A stretch of 64,000 nt of DNA from Streptomyces sp. NBC_01210 (GTDB taxonomy: Bacteria > Actinomycetota > Actinomycetes > Streptomycetales > Streptomycetaceae), in contig NZ_CP108549.1 in assembly GCF_036010325.1 (NCBI RefSeq), positions 1,240,001 through 1,304,000 on the forward strand, read 5' to 3'. Shown one piece after another: positions 43,068-52,137 of the stretch. Position 1 is the stretch's first letter. Each line of letters begins with the position of its first letter. The notes below the pieces were generated by a model. That model had not been told where the DNA came from and did not search any database. It worked only from the letters and a program-made list of their open reading frames with translations. A program made the position numbers and the translations under genes.

Positions 43068-44845
43068 TCGGCATCGCGCCGCCGGAGTACGACCCGGCGG
43101 CACCGGAGTCGGCGACGACGTTGCCCGTCGGCAGTGCCGCGACCGTACGGTCCTATGTGCGCGAGCTGCTGCAGCGGCACCGGCGCGCCTTTGTCGCGCT
43201 GATCGCCGTCAACGCGATCGCCGTTATCGCTTCCATGACGGGCCCGTATCTGCTCGGCTCGGTGGTGGAGCGGCTGACGGACGGGGCGCGCGAGCTCCAT
43301 CTGGAGCGCACCATCGCGGTGTTCGCGCTCGCGCTCGTCCTTCAGACCGTGTTCGTACGGCTGGTGCGGCTGCGCGGCGCGATGCTCGGCGAGGAGATGC
43401 TGGCCGATCTGCGCGAGGACTTCCTCGTGCGGTCGGTCGGCCTGCCGCCGGGCGTGCTGGAGCGGGCCGGTACCGGCGATCTGCTCTCCCGTATCACCAC
43501 CGACATCGACCGGCTGGCCAACGCCATGCGCGAGGCCGTGCCGCAGCTCGCCATCGGCGTGGTGTGGGCGGCGCTGCTGCTGGGCGGTCTCGCGGTGACG
43601 GCACCGCCGCTCGCACTGGCGGTGCTGGTGGCCGCACCGCTGCTGGTGGTGGGCTGCCGCTGGTACTTCAAGCGGGCCCCTTCCGCGTACCGCTCGGAGG
43701 CGGCCGGGTATGCGGCGGTCGCTGCCGTCCTCGCCGAGACGGTCGACGCGGGCCGGACCATCGAGGCGCACCGCCTCGGCGATCGCCGCATCGCGCTCTC
43801 CGACCAGCGGGTCAAGGAATGGACGTCGTGGGAGCGCTACACGCTCTATCTGCGCTCGGTCCTCTTCCCCGTCATCAACATCACGCATGTCACGGTGCTC
43901 GGCTCGGTGCTGATGATCGGCGGCTGGTTCGTCCTGCGGGGCTGGATCGACGTCGGTCAGCTGACAACGGGGGCGCTGCTGGCCCAGATGCTCGTCGACC
44001 CGGTCGGAATCATCCTTCGCTGGTACGACGAGCTGCAGGTGGCCCAGGTGTCGCTGGCCAGGCTGGTGGGCGTCCGGGAGATCGAGCCGGACGCGGGCGA
44101 CGGCAAGGTCAGCCCGGACGGACGCGATGTGCGCGCGGACGGGGTGCACTTCGGCTACCGCGAGGGCGTGGACGTGGTGCGCCAGGTGTCCCTGGCCGTG
44201 GCGCCGGGCACCCGGCTGGCCCTGGTCGGCCCGTCCGGCGCGGGCAAGTCGACGCTGGGCCGGCTGCTCGCGGGTATCTACGCGCCGCGGGCGGGACGGA
44301 TCACCCTCGGCGAGGCCGAGCTGTCCCGGATGCCGGCGGAGCGCGTCCGCGAACATGTAGCGCTCGTCAACCAGGAGCACCACGTCTTCGTGGGCTCGCT
44401 GCGCGACAACCTGCTGCTGGCGCGTACCGGCGCGTCCGACGCGGAGCTGTGGGCGGCGCTCGGCGCGGTCGACGCGGACTCCTGGTCACGGAGTCTGGAC
44501 GACGGCCTGGACACCGAGGTCGGCTCGGGCGGCCTCGCCCTGACCCCGGCCCAGGCCCAGCAGATCGCATTGGCGCGCCTGGTCCTCGCGGACCCGCACA
44601 CCCTGGTCCTGGACGAGGCGACCTCGCTCCTCGACCCGAGGGCGGCACGGCACCTGGAACGCTCGCTGTCGCGGGTCCTGGACGGCCGCACGGTGGTGGC
44701 GATCGCTCACCGCCTGCACACCGCGCACGACGCGGATGTGATCGCGGTGGTGGAGGAGGGCCGGATCAGCGAGCTGGGCAGCCACGACGAACTGGCGGCG
44801 GCGGACGGGGCGTACGCGGCACTGTGGCGTTCCTGGCACGGGTGA
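43064..44845 (+). CDS. ABC exporter half with degenerate signature (subunit 2 of heterodimer)
   Basis: A 593-aa permease-ATPase. Six membrane helices (about 45-310) precede an ATPase domain with intact Walker A GPSGAGKST (389-397), Q-loop VNQEHHVF and Walker B TLVLDEA (513-519), but LTPAQ in place of LSGGQ (493-497). It complements subunit 1: its P-loop with the partner's LSGGQ makes one full ATP site, while the other site lacks both. Overlap ATGA with subunit 1 shows translational coupling. Substrate unknown; the gene pair is divergent from the PNGase A-like gene. Confidence 0.92.
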   Translation: MIGIAPPEYDPAAPESATTLPVGSAATVRSYVRELLQRHRRAFVALIAVNAIAVIASMTGPYLLGSVVERLTDGARELHLERTIAVFALALVLQTVFVRLVRLRGAMLGEEMLADLREDFLVRSVGLPPGVLERAGTGDLLSRITTDIDRLANAMREAVPQLAIGVVWAALLLGGLAVTAPPLALAVLVAAPLLVVGCRWYFKRAPSAYRSEAAGYAAVAAVLAETVDAGRTIEAHRLGDRRIALSDQRVKEWTSWERYTLYLRSVLFPVINITHVTVLGSVLMIGGWFVLRGWIDVGQLTTGALLAQMLVDPVGIILRWYDELQVAQVSLARLVGVREIEPDAGDGKVSPDGRDVRADGVHFGYREGVDVVRQVSLAVAPGTRLALVGPSGAGKSTLGRLLAGIYAPRAGRITLGEAELSRMPAERVREHVALVNQEHHVFVGSLRDNLLLARTGASDAELWAALGAVDADSWSRSLDDGLDTEVGSGGLALTPAQAQQIALARLVLADPHTLVLDEATSLLDPRAARHLERSLSRVLDGRTVVAIAHRLHTAHDADVIAVVEEGRISELGSHDELAAADGAYAALWRSWHG

Positions 44846-44860
44846 GCGCCGCGGGCCGGG

Positions 44861-44940
44861 TCGGTAGCCGCAACCGGGGCCCGCTGAGCGCCGCGGACGG
44901 CTGTCGGTAGCCGCAACCGGGGCCCGCTGAGCGCCGCGGA
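44861..44940. repeat. Perfect 37-bp direct repeat, two copies
   Basis: TCGGTAGCCGCAACCGGGGC and its following 17 bases occur at 44861-44897 and again at 44904-44940, separated by 6 bp (43-bp period). It fills the space between the convergent ABC and metal-dependent hydrolase genes. Each copy includes GGGGCCC and GCGCCGCG, so hairpins could form and it may act in termination. Confidence 0.9.
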
Positions 44941-44943
44941 GCC

Positions 44944-45735
44944 CTAGATGTAGCCCAGCGCAGCCGCGCCGCCCACTCCCCCGAGCAGCATGAACACCGG
45001 CATCAGCACCTTCAGCTCCACCCAGCTGCCCGCCCTGAACCGCATCGCCTTCGGCGGGCCGATCGGGTACCAGCGCTTGCGGCCCACCGGTATCGGCCAC
45101 AGGACCGGACAGCCAGAAACAGTCAGCGCATCGCCGATGTCATGCACCAGGGCGCCCAGCACGATCGGCAGACCCAGCCACAGGTACTCCTGGCCCGGGG
45201 CCGTGAACAGCCAGTCCGAGCCGTTGCCCGGCTTGTCCAGCACTCCGGCCAGGATCCACGCGCTCGTCGCGCCCAGCAGCCACACCAATACATCGCTGGA
45301 GACCCGTGCGGCCCGCCACAGCAGGCCCTCCACCGCGAGCACCAGGTGGATGAAGAGGATCGCGAGGACCGCCCACCGGCCCCCGGTGATCGCCAGCGCC
45401 GAGGTGCCGGCGCCGATCAGTACCGCCCACAGCCAGGTGTGGGTGAGTGTGCGGTGGCCGCCGGTCCTGCGCTTGTCGCCGGGCTTCTTCGTCGCCTTGT
45501 AGACGGCGTACGACAGCTTGTCGACGACCTCGCACAGTCCGCGCGAGACGGGCCCGAAGGCCCGCGAGATCGTCGCCGCCTTGTGGTCGAGGTCGGGGGC
45601 GAGTGCCGCGCCCGCGCAGATCAGCGCTCCGACGACGAGGACAGGCCACGGCATCGGGTGGTCGGCGGCGGCGGTCGCCGCGCCCACCCCCAGCCAGGCA
45701 GCCGCCCCGGAGAGAGAGTGCGCCGGTCCCATCAT
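44944..45735 (-). CDS. Membrane-bound metal-dependent hydrolase (YdjM family)
   Basis: A 263-aa integral membrane protein with the YdjM pattern of His/Asp motifs between helices: GPAHSLSGAA at the start, APDLDHKAATIS, GGHRTLTHTW and VHDIGDALT. These are thought to be metal ligands; no physiological substrate is established. Two ATGs in a row open the gene. The reading frame stays open upstream into the helicase gene on the other strand, but that extension is antisense shadow. Confidence 0.85.
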   Translation of the reverse strand: MMGPAHSLSGAAAWLGVGAATAAADHPMPWPVLVVGALICAGAALAPDLDHKAATISRAFGPVSRGLCEVVDKLSYAVYKATKKPGDKRRTGGHRTLTHTWLWAVLIGAGTSALAITGGRWAVLAILFIHLVLAVEGLLWRAARVSSDVLVWLLGATSAWILAGVLDKPGNGSDWLFTAPGQEYLWLGLPIVLGALVHDIGDALTVSGCPVLWPIPVGRKRWYPIGPPKAMRFRAGSWVELKVLMPVFMLLGGVGGAAALGYI

Positions 45736-45855
45736 GTGCGTTCCCGCCCCATTGCTCTTGTGGTGAAGCCCAGTTGACAGGGCAGCGTATCGCCCGTGAT
45801 CTTGTCGCCGTCGCCCGGTTCCCTGATCCGGGCGGAAGGCAGGCAAGATGGGGGC

Positions 45856-48369
45856 GTGACCCTTATTGATCAGCTGCCGCCGGATGCCGACCCCGATGCC
45901 CTCTTCGAAGCCTTCTCCTCGTGGGCCGAAGGCCAGGGCATCACGCTCTATCCGGCTCAGGAGGAGGCGCTGATCGAGGTGGTCTCCGGGGCCAATGTGA
46001 TCCTTTCCACGCCCACCGGCTCGGGAAAGAGCCTGGTCGCGGCGGGTGCGCACTTCACGGCGCTGGCTCAGGACAAGGTCACGTTCTACACGGCGCCGAT
46101 CAAGGCGCTGGTCTCCGAGAAGTTCTTCGACCTCTGCAAGCTCTTCGGCACCGAGAACGTCGGGATGCTGACGGGCGACGCGTCCGTCAATGCCGACGCC
46201 CCTGTCATCTGCTGCACCGCCGAGGTGCTGGCCTCCATCGCACTGCGCGACGGCAAGTACGCCGATATCGGCCAGGTCGTGATGGACGAGTTCCACTTCT
46301 ACGCCGAGCCGGACCGCGGCTGGGCCTGGCAGATCCCGCTTCTCGAACTGCCGCAGGCGCAGTTCATCCTGATGTCGGCGACGCTCGGCGACGTCGCCAT
46401 GTTCGAGAAGGACCTGACCCGCCGCACCGGCCGCGAGACCTCGGTCGTGCGGTCCGCGACCCGGCCCGTCCCGCTCTCGTACGAGTACGTCACGACGCCC
46501 ATCACGGAGACCCTGACCGAGCTGCTCGAAACCAGGCAGGCGCCGGTCTACATCGTGCACTTCACGCAGGCCCAAGCGGTCGAGCGCGCGCAGTCGCTGA
46601 TGAGCATCAACATGTGCACGCGCGAGGAGAAGGACAAGATCGCCGAACTGATCGGCAGCTTCCGCTTCACCACCAAGTTCGGGCAGAACCTGTCCCGTTA
46701 CGTGCGTCATGGCATCGGGGTGCACCACGCCGGCATGCTGCCCAAGTACCGCCGTCTTGTCGAAAAGCTGGCGCAGGCGGGCCTGTTGAAGGTGATCTGC
46801 GGTACCGACACGCTCGGGGTCGGTGTCAACGTCCCCATCCGCACGGTGCTGTTCACCGCTCTCACCAAGTACGACGGCAATCGCGTACGTACTCTCCGCG
46901 CCCGCGAGTTCCATCAGATCGCCGGTCGCGCCGGGCGGGCCGGATTCGACACCGCCGGATTTGTGGTCGCCCAGGCCCCCGAGCACGTCATCGAGAACGA
47001 GAAGGCGCTCGCGAAGGCCGGCGACGACCCGAAGAAGCGCCGCAAGGTGGTCAGGAAGAAGGCTCCCGAGGGCTTTGTCGCCTGGTCGGACACCACATTC
47101 GAGAAGCTGATCGGCTCCGAGCCGGAGCCGCTGACCTCGCGCTTCCGGGTCACCAACATCATGCTGCTCTCGGTGATCGCCCGCCCCGGGAACGCCTTCG
47201 AGGCGATGCGCCGCCTCCTCGAGGACAACCACGAGCCGCGCAAGGCGCAGCTGCGCCATATCCGCCGGGCCATCGCCATCTACCGCTCGCTGCTCGACGG
47301 CGGGGTGGTGGAACAGCTGGACAAGCCCGATGCCGAGGGCCGCACCATCCGGCTCACCGTCGACCTCCAGCAGGACTTCGCGCTGAACCAGCCGCTGTCG
47401 ACGTTCGCACTCGCCGCCTTCGACCTGCTCGACCCGGAGTCCCCGTCCTACGCCCTGGACATGGTCTCTGTCGTCGAGTCGACGCTCGACGACCCTCGCC
47501 AGATCCTCGCCGCCATGCAGAACAAGGCGCGCGGTGAGGCGGTCGGCCAGATGAAGGCGGACGGCGTCGAGTACGAGGAGCGCATGGAGCGGCTCCAGGA
47601 CATCTCGTACCCCAAGCCGCTGGAAGAGCTGCTCTGGCACGCGTACAACGTCTACAAGAAGTCGCACCCGTGGGTCGGTGACCACCCGGTCTCGCCGAAG
47701 TCCGTCATCCGTGACATGTACGAACGGGCCCTCACCTTCACGGAGTTCACCTCCTGGTACGAGCTCGCGCGCACCGAGGGCATCGTGCTGCGCTATCTCG
47801 CGAGCGCGTACAAGGCTCTTGACCACACGATCCCCGACGACCTCAAGACCGAGGACCTTCAGGACCTGATCGCCTGGCTCGGCGAGATGGTGCGGCAGGT
47901 CGACTCCAGTCTGCTCGACGAGTGGGAGCAGCTCGCCAACCCGGAGATCGAGACGGCCGAGCAGGCCCAGGAGAAGGCCGACCAGGTCAAGCCGGTCACC
48001 GCGAACGCCCGCGCCTTCCGTGTGCTCGTACGCAACGCCATGTTCCGCCGGGTGGAACTGGCCGCGCTGGACCATGTCCGCGAGCTCGGCGAGCTGGACG
48101 CCGACTCCGGCTGGGACGAGGACGCCTGGGGCGAGGCGATGGACAAGTACTGGGACGAGTACGAGGACCTGGGCACCGGACCCGACGCGCGCGGCCCCAA
48201 GCTGCTGCTGATCGAGGAGGATCCGGAGCACGGCCTGTGGCGCGTCCGGCAGATCTTCGCCGACCCGAACGGCGACCATGACTGGGGTATCAGCGCGGAG
48301 GTCGATCTGGCGGCCTCCGACGAAGAAGGCCGGGCCGTCTTGCGGGTCACATCCGTCGGCCAGCTCTGA
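45856..48369 (+). CDS. DEAD/DEAH-box RNA helicase with DUF3516 domain
   Basis: An 837-aa superfamily 2 helicase. Motifs: Walker A TPTGSGKS (52-59), DEFH (144-147), SAT (174-176) and QIAGRAGRAG (354-363). The C-terminal third is the actinobacterial DUF3516 region (SWYELARTEGIVLRYLASAY and onward). It probably remodels RNA in the cytoplasm, in line with Ski2-like helicases. GTG 45856 follows GGGGGC. The thioesterase gene starts 25 bp after its stop and may be co-transcribed. Confidence 0.92.
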   Translation: MTLIDQLPPDADPDALFEAFSSWAEGQGITLYPAQEEALIEVVSGANVILSTPTGSGKSLVAAGAHFTALAQDKVTFYTAPIKALVSEKFFDLCKLFGTENVGMLTGDASVNADAPVICCTAEVLASIALRDGKYADIGQVVMDEFHFYAEPDRGWAWQIPLLELPQAQFILMSATLGDVAMFEKDLTRRTGRETSVVRSATRPVPLSYEYVTTPITETLTELLETRQAPVYIVHFTQAQAVERAQSLMSINMCTREEKDKIAELIGSFRFTTKFGQNLSRYVRHGIGVHHAGMLPKYRRLVEKLAQAGLLKVICGTDTLGVGVNVPIRTVLFTALTKYDGNRVRTLRAREFHQIAGRAGRAGFDTAGFVVAQAPEHVIENEKALAKAGDDPKKRRKVVRKKAPEGFVAWSDTTFEKLIGSEPEPLTSRFRVTNIMLLSVIARPGNAFEAMRRLLEDNHEPRKAQLRHIRRAIAIYRSLLDGGVVEQLDKPDAEGRTIRLTVDLQQDFALNQPLSTFALAAFDLLDPESPSYALDMVSVVESTLDDPRQILAAMQNKARGEAVGQMKADGVEYEERMERLQDISYPKPLEELLWHAYNVYKKSHPWVGDHPVSPKSVIRDMYERALTFTEFTSWYELARTEGIVLRYLASAYKALDHTIPDDLKTEDLQDLIAWLGEMVRQVDSSLLDEWEQLANPEIETAEQAQEKADQVKPVTANARAFRVLVRNAMFRRVELAALDHVRELGELDADSGWDEDAWGEAMDKYWDEYEDLGTGPDARGPKLLLIEEDPEHGLWRVRQIFADPNGDHDWGISAEVDLAASDEEGRAVLRVTSVGQL

Positions 48370-48394
48370 CACTGGGAACACAGGAGACCACCCG

Positions 48395-49267
48395 ATGACG
48401 AATCCGGCCGAGCGCCTGGTCGATCTGCTCGACCTGGAGCAGATCGAGGTCAACATCTTCCGCGGCCTCAGCCCGAACGAGTCCCTGCAGCGGGTCTTCG
48501 GCGGGCAGGTGGCGGGCCAAGCGCTGGTCGCGGCCGGCCGCACCACCGACGGCGAGCGGCCGGTCCACTCGCTGCACGCGTACTTCCTGCGGCCGGGAAT
48601 CCCCGGCGTGCCGATCGTCTACCAGGTCGAACGGGTAAGGGACGGCCGCTCGTTCACCACTCGCCGGGTCACCGCCGTCCAGCAGGGCAAGACCATCTTC
48701 AATCTGACCGCTTCCTTCCACCGGCCGGAGGAGGGCAGCATCGAGCATCAGCTGCCGCCGCGGCTGGAGTTCCCGGACCCCGAGACCCTCCCCTCGGTCA
48801 CCACGGAGATCCGCGAGCATCTGGGCGAACTCCCCGAGGCGCTGGAGCGGATGGCCCGCCGCCAGCCCTTCGACATCCGCTATGCCGAACGGCTGCGCTG
48901 GACTCCGGAGGAAATCAAGGAGGCGGACCCGCGCAGCGCGGTGTGGATGCGCGCGGTGGGCCCGCTGGGCGACGACCCGCTGGTGCACACCTGCGCACTG
49001 ACGTATGCGAGCGACATGACGCTTTTGGACGCGGTCCGTATCCCGGTGGAGCCGCTGTGGGGCCCGCGCGGCTTCGACATGGCCTCACTGGACCACGCGA
49101 TGTGGTTCCACCGGCCGTTCCGCGCGGACGAGTGGTTCCTGTACGACCAGGAGTCGCCGATCTCGACCGGCGGCCGGGGACTGGCTCGTGGCCGTATCTA
49201 CGACCGCGAGGGCAGGCTGCTGGTGTCGGTGGTGCAGGAGGGGCTCTTCAGGCCGCTCAGCCGCTGA
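48395..49267 (+). CDS. tesB: Acyl-CoA thioesterase II (TesB)
   Basis: A 290-aa double-hotdog thioesterase that cleaves acyl-CoA to free acid and CoA. Family landmarks: GGQVAGQALVAAGRT (about 35-49), VHSLHAYFLRPG, TRRVTAVQQGKTIFNLTASF, DMASLDHAMWFHRPFRADEW and GRGLARGRIYDREGRLLVSV. ATG 48395 is preceded by AGGAG at 8 bp. Length is normal for TesB. Confidence 0.92.
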   Translation: MTNPAERLVDLLDLEQIEVNIFRGLSPNESLQRVFGGQVAGQALVAAGRTTDGERPVHSLHAYFLRPGIPGVPIVYQVERVRDGRSFTTRRVTAVQQGKTIFNLTASFHRPEEGSIEHQLPPRLEFPDPETLPSVTTEIREHLGELPEALERMARRQPFDIRYAERLRWTPEEIKEADPRSAVWMRAVGPLGDDPLVHTCALTYASDMTLLDAVRIPVEPLWGPRGFDMASLDHAMWFHRPFRADEWFLYDQESPISTGGRGLARGRIYDREGRLLVSVVQEGLFRPLSR

Positions 49268-49433
49268 CAGCGGTCCATGGCCGCTGAGGCGGCGTCGGCG
49301 AGCAGCCGCGGCGTCCCTGGTCGTGCTCCGCACCGGAGTCACCGTCGACCGCTCCCCGAGGCGACCGGCTTCGTGGCAGCGCGTCCTCGGGGTCCACAAT
49401 GAACATCGAATGCCTGCCACCGAGGAGAATCCG

Positions 49434-49922
49434 ATGACCCTGTACGACATCCCGCTGCGCACGCTGACCGGCGAGCCCACCTCCCTGGCCGACTACCGTG
49501 GCCAGGCGGTCCTGCTGGTGAACGTCGCCTCCAAGTGCGGTCTGACCCCGCAGTACGCCGGCCTGGAGCGGCTGCAGAAGCAGTACGGCGAGCAGGGCTT
49601 CACGGTCCTCGGTGTGCCGTGCAACCAGTTCGCGGGCCAGGAGCCGGGCAGCGCGGAGGAGATCGAGTCCTTCTGCTCGGCGACTTACGGTGTGACCTTC
49701 CCCATGTTGGAGAAGACCGATGTGAACGGCGCGGACCGGCACCCGCTGTACACGGAGCTGACGAAGGTCGCGGACGGCGAGGGCGAGTCCGGCGACGTGC
49801 AGTGGAACTTCGAGAAGTTCCTGATCGGCAAGGACGGCGCGGTCGTGTCCCGGATCCGCCCGCGCACCGAGCCCGAGGCCCCCGAGGTCGTCGCCGCGAT
49901 CGAGGCGCTGCTCTCCGCCTGA
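49434..49922 (+). CDS. Glutathione peroxidase-family thiol peroxidase
   Basis: A 162-aa peroxidase of the thioredoxin fold. The peroxidatic Cys35 is in NVASKCGLTPQ, the second conserved site is VPCNQFAGQEPG (Cys63), and the catalytic Trp/Asn are in VQWNFEKFLI. Actinobacteria lack glutathione, so reduction by thioredoxin or mycothiol systems is expected. The ATG is preceded by GAGGAG. A very long hairpin follows the stop. Confidence 0.93.
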   Translation: MTLYDIPLRTLTGEPTSLADYRGQAVLLVNVASKCGLTPQYAGLERLQKQYGEQGFTVLGVPCNQFAGQEPGSAEEIESFCSATYGVTFPMLEKTDVNGADRHPLYTELTKVADGEGESGDVQWNFEKFLIGKDGAVVSRIRPRTEPEAPEVVAAIEALLSA

Positions 49923-49930
49923 CGTCGGGC

Positions 49931-49978
49931 GGCCTCGATCGCCGGGGGGCTTGGTCAAGCCCCCCGGCGATCGAGGCC
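49931..49978. terminator. Bidirectional terminator, 23-bp perfect stem
   Basis: GGCCTCGATCGCCGGGGGGC plus TTG pairs perfectly with its reverse complement across a 2-nt centre (49931-49953 with 49956-49978). It lies between the convergent peroxidase and acyl-CoA dehydrogenase genes and can end transcription from both sides, although no T-run follows. Confidence 0.85.
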
Positions 49979-49990
49979 GAACCGGCCGCG

Positions 49991-51217
49991 CTAGCGGATC
50001 GGCATGCCCGAGAGGGTTCTGGCGATCACCAGGCGCTGGATCTCGCTCGTGCCCTCGAAAATCGTGTAGATCGCGGCGTCGCGGTGCATACGCTCCACGG
50101 GGTACTCCCGGGTGAAGCCGTTGCCGCCCAGGATCTGGATGGCCTGCGCCGTGACCTTCTTGGCGGTCTCACTGGCGTACAGCTTGGACATGGAGCCCTC
50201 GGCGGAGAGGAAGGGCTTGCCCGCCACCGCCATCCAGGAGGCGCGCCACACCAGCAGCCGCGCCGCGTCGATCTGGGTGCGCATGTCGGCCAGCTGGAAG
50301 GCGATGCCCTGGTTGTCGATGATCGGGCGGCCGAACTGGCTGCGGGTCATGGCGTAGTCGAGTGCGACTTCGTACGCGGCGCGGGCAGTGCCCACCGCCA
50401 TCGCGCCGACCGCGGGGCGGGACGCCTCGAAGGTGGCCATGGCCGCGTTCTTCACACGCTCGCCGCCGGACTTGGCGCGCTCACGCGCCCGGGCCAGGCG
50501 CTCGTCCAGCTTCTCCTTGCCGCCGAGCAGGCAGTGTCCGGGGACGCGTACGTTCTCCAGCACCACCTCTGCGGTGTGGGAGGCGCGGATCCCGTGCTTC
50601 TTGAACTTCTGGCCCTGAGAGAGACCGGGGGTGTTCGGCGGCACGATGAACGAGGCGTGGCCCTTGGAGCCGATCTCCGGGTCGACGACCGCGACCACGA
50701 CGTGGACGTTGGCGATACCACCGTTGGTCGCCCAGGTCTTGGTGCCGTTGAGTACCCACTCGTCCTTGGCCTCGTCGTACACCGCGCGCGTACGCATCGC
50801 GCCGACGTCGGAGCCTGCGTCCGGCTCGGAGGAGCAGAAGGCCGCGACCTTCACATCGTCCACGTCGCCGTACATCTGCGGAATCCAGGTGCCGATCTGT
50901 TCCTCGGTTCCGTTGGCGAGGACACCGACTGCCGCAAGTCCCGTACCGACAATGGAAAGGCCGATGCCGGCGTCACCCCAGAAGAGCTCCTCCATCGCCA
51001 TCGGGATGCCAAGACCGGTCGGGTCGAAGAATTGCTGGGCGTAGAAGTCGAGGGAGTAGATTCCCACCTTGGCCGCTTCCTGGATGACAGGCCAGGGGGT
51101 CTCCTCACGCTCGTCCCACTCGGCGGCGGCCGGGCGCATCACGTCCTTGGCGAAACCGTTCAGCCAATCACGGACCTGCTTCTGGTCGTCGTTGAGTTCG
51201 AGCGTGAACTCAGCCAT
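49991..51217 (-). CDS. Acyl-CoA dehydrogenase
   Basis: A 408-aa FAD-dependent dehydrogenase introducing the alpha,beta double bond in acyl-CoA. FAD/substrate motifs are AFCSSEPDAGSDVGAMRTRA (about 125-145) and WVLNGTKTWATNGG. The C-terminal domain has QILGGNGFTREYPVERMHRD and IYTIFEGTSEIQRLVIART, whose EGT glutamate is the usual catalytic base. ATG 51217 is preceded by GGAGGGGAAC; an earlier start at 51250 is less likely. It is divergent from a TetR gene with a large operator between, implying control by that regulator. Confidence 0.93.
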   Translation of the reverse strand: MAEFTLELNDDQKQVRDWLNGFAKDVMRPAAAEWDEREETPWPVIQEAAKVGIYSLDFYAQQFFDPTGLGIPMAMEELFWGDAGIGLSIVGTGLAAVGVLANGTEEQIGTWIPQMYGDVDDVKVAAFCSSEPDAGSDVGAMRTRAVYDEAKDEWVLNGTKTWATNGGIANVHVVVAVVDPEIGSKGHASFIVPPNTPGLSQGQKFKKHGIRASHTAEVVLENVRVPGHCLLGGKEKLDERLARARERAKSGGERVKNAAMATFEASRPAVGAMAVGTARAAYEVALDYAMTRSQFGRPIIDNQGIAFQLADMRTQIDAARLLVWRASWMAVAGKPFLSAEGSMSKLYASETAKKVTAQAIQILGGNGFTREYPVERMHRDAAIYTIFEGTSEIQRLVIARTLSGMPIR

Positions 51218-51252
51218 GTTCCCCTCCAGCACTGCGGTGACTTCCTGCATGT

Positions 51253-51287
51253 TACTTGCGGTAACAACAGTCTGTTACCGGCAAGTA
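51253..51287. promoter_or_regulatory. TetR-type operator, long inverted repeat
   Basis: TACTTGCGGTAACA (51253-51266) faces TGTTACCGGCAAGTA (51273-51287) across ACAGTC. The arms match fully except for one extra C. It lies in the 169-bp gap between the acyl-CoA dehydrogenase and the TetR gene, 36 bp from the dehydrogenase start. The size and position fit repression by the TetR protein. Confidence 0.75.
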
Positions 51288-51386
51288 GCCCATGTCAACC
51301 GGCCACTGCCCGATCCCCTGTACGGGCGGGCATGGTGTTACGTTGCGCAGGCGTCACGCAATCGCTCGGGCGGGGAGAAACAAACC

Positions 51387-52034
51387 ATGGAGACCACACA
51401 GCACGCAGCCGGCCAACAGCGGTCGGCCGACCAGCGGCGCCGGGAACTGCTCGAAGCCGCCGACCGGGTGGTGCTCCGGGACGGTCCGCAGGCCTCCATG
51501 AACGCCATCGCCGCCGAGGCGGGCATCACCAAGCCCATCCTGTACCGGCACTTCGGCGACAAGGGCGGCCTCTACCGTGCGCTCGCCAAGCGCCACACCG
51601 ACGCCCTGCTGGACGCGTTGCGGGCAGCGGTGGACGCTCCCGCCGACCGCCGTGAGCGGGTCGAGGCAACACTCGACACCTACCTCGCCGCGATCGAAGC
51701 ACGGCCGCAGGTCTACCGCTTCCTGATGCATCCGGCCGAGGACACCCAGCCGTCGGAGGCGGGCTTCGACGTCGGCCGCCACTCGGCGCCACTGCTGCGC
51801 CGGCTCGGCGAGGAGCTGGCTAAGGTGATCTACGACCGGGTCGACCTGGGGCCCAACAGCGAACAGCTGGCCCGGGTGTGGGGCCATGGCATCGTCGGCA
51901 TGATGCACGCGGCCGGGGACTGGTGGCTGGGTGAACGCCCGTGCTCCCGCGCCGAGTTGGTGCACAGCCTCGCCGATCTGCTCTGGGGCCGGCTGGCCGC
52001 GGCCGGCGACCGCGCGGGCGGTCCGGTCTTCTGA
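51387..52034 (+). CDS. TetR family transcriptional regulator
   Basis: A 215-aa regulator. The N-terminal HTH is at about 15-62 (RRRELLEAADRVVLRDG, INAIAAEAGITKPILYRHFG-like with A for I at the first position). The C-terminal ligand domain includes YRFLMHPAEDTQPSEAGFDV and WGHGIVGMMHAAGDWWLGER. ATG 51387 follows GGGGAGA. Given the divergent acyl-CoA dehydrogenase and the operator between them, a fatty-acid-responsive repressor is the likely role. Confidence 0.92.
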   Translation: METTQHAAGQQRSADQRRRELLEAADRVVLRDGPQASMNAIAAEAGITKPILYRHFGDKGGLYRALAKRHTDALLDALRAAVDAPADRRERVEATLDTYLAAIEARPQVYRFLMHPAEDTQPSEAGFDVGRHSAPLLRRLGEELAKVIYDRVDLGPNSEQLARVWGHGIVGMMHAAGDWWLGERPCSRAELVHSLADLLWGRLAAAGDRAGGPVF

Positions 52035-52137
52035 CGGGCGGCGGGGCGTCGACGGCCGGTCATGGAGCGCCGGTCTTCTGACGGCCGGTCGTCGACGGCC
52101 GGCCGTTGAGCACCGGTCGTTGGCCGTTGACGGCTGG
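52035..52137. repeat. Degenerate short repeats between tetR and def
   Basis: Copies of GACGGCCGGTC(A/G)T-like words recur (CGTCGACGGCCGGTC, TCTGACGGCCGGTCGTCGAC, GCACCGGTCGTTGGCCG) across the 103-bp gap between the convergent TetR and deformylase genes. Self-complementary parts could form hairpins. No coding potential. Confidence 0.6.

Noticed and set aside
44944..48546. A 1200-codon open frame on the minus strand
   Set aside because: Only the part up to 45735 is the YdjM-type hydrolase. The remainder is exactly antisense to the DUF3516 helicase and thioesterase, whose motifs are intact.
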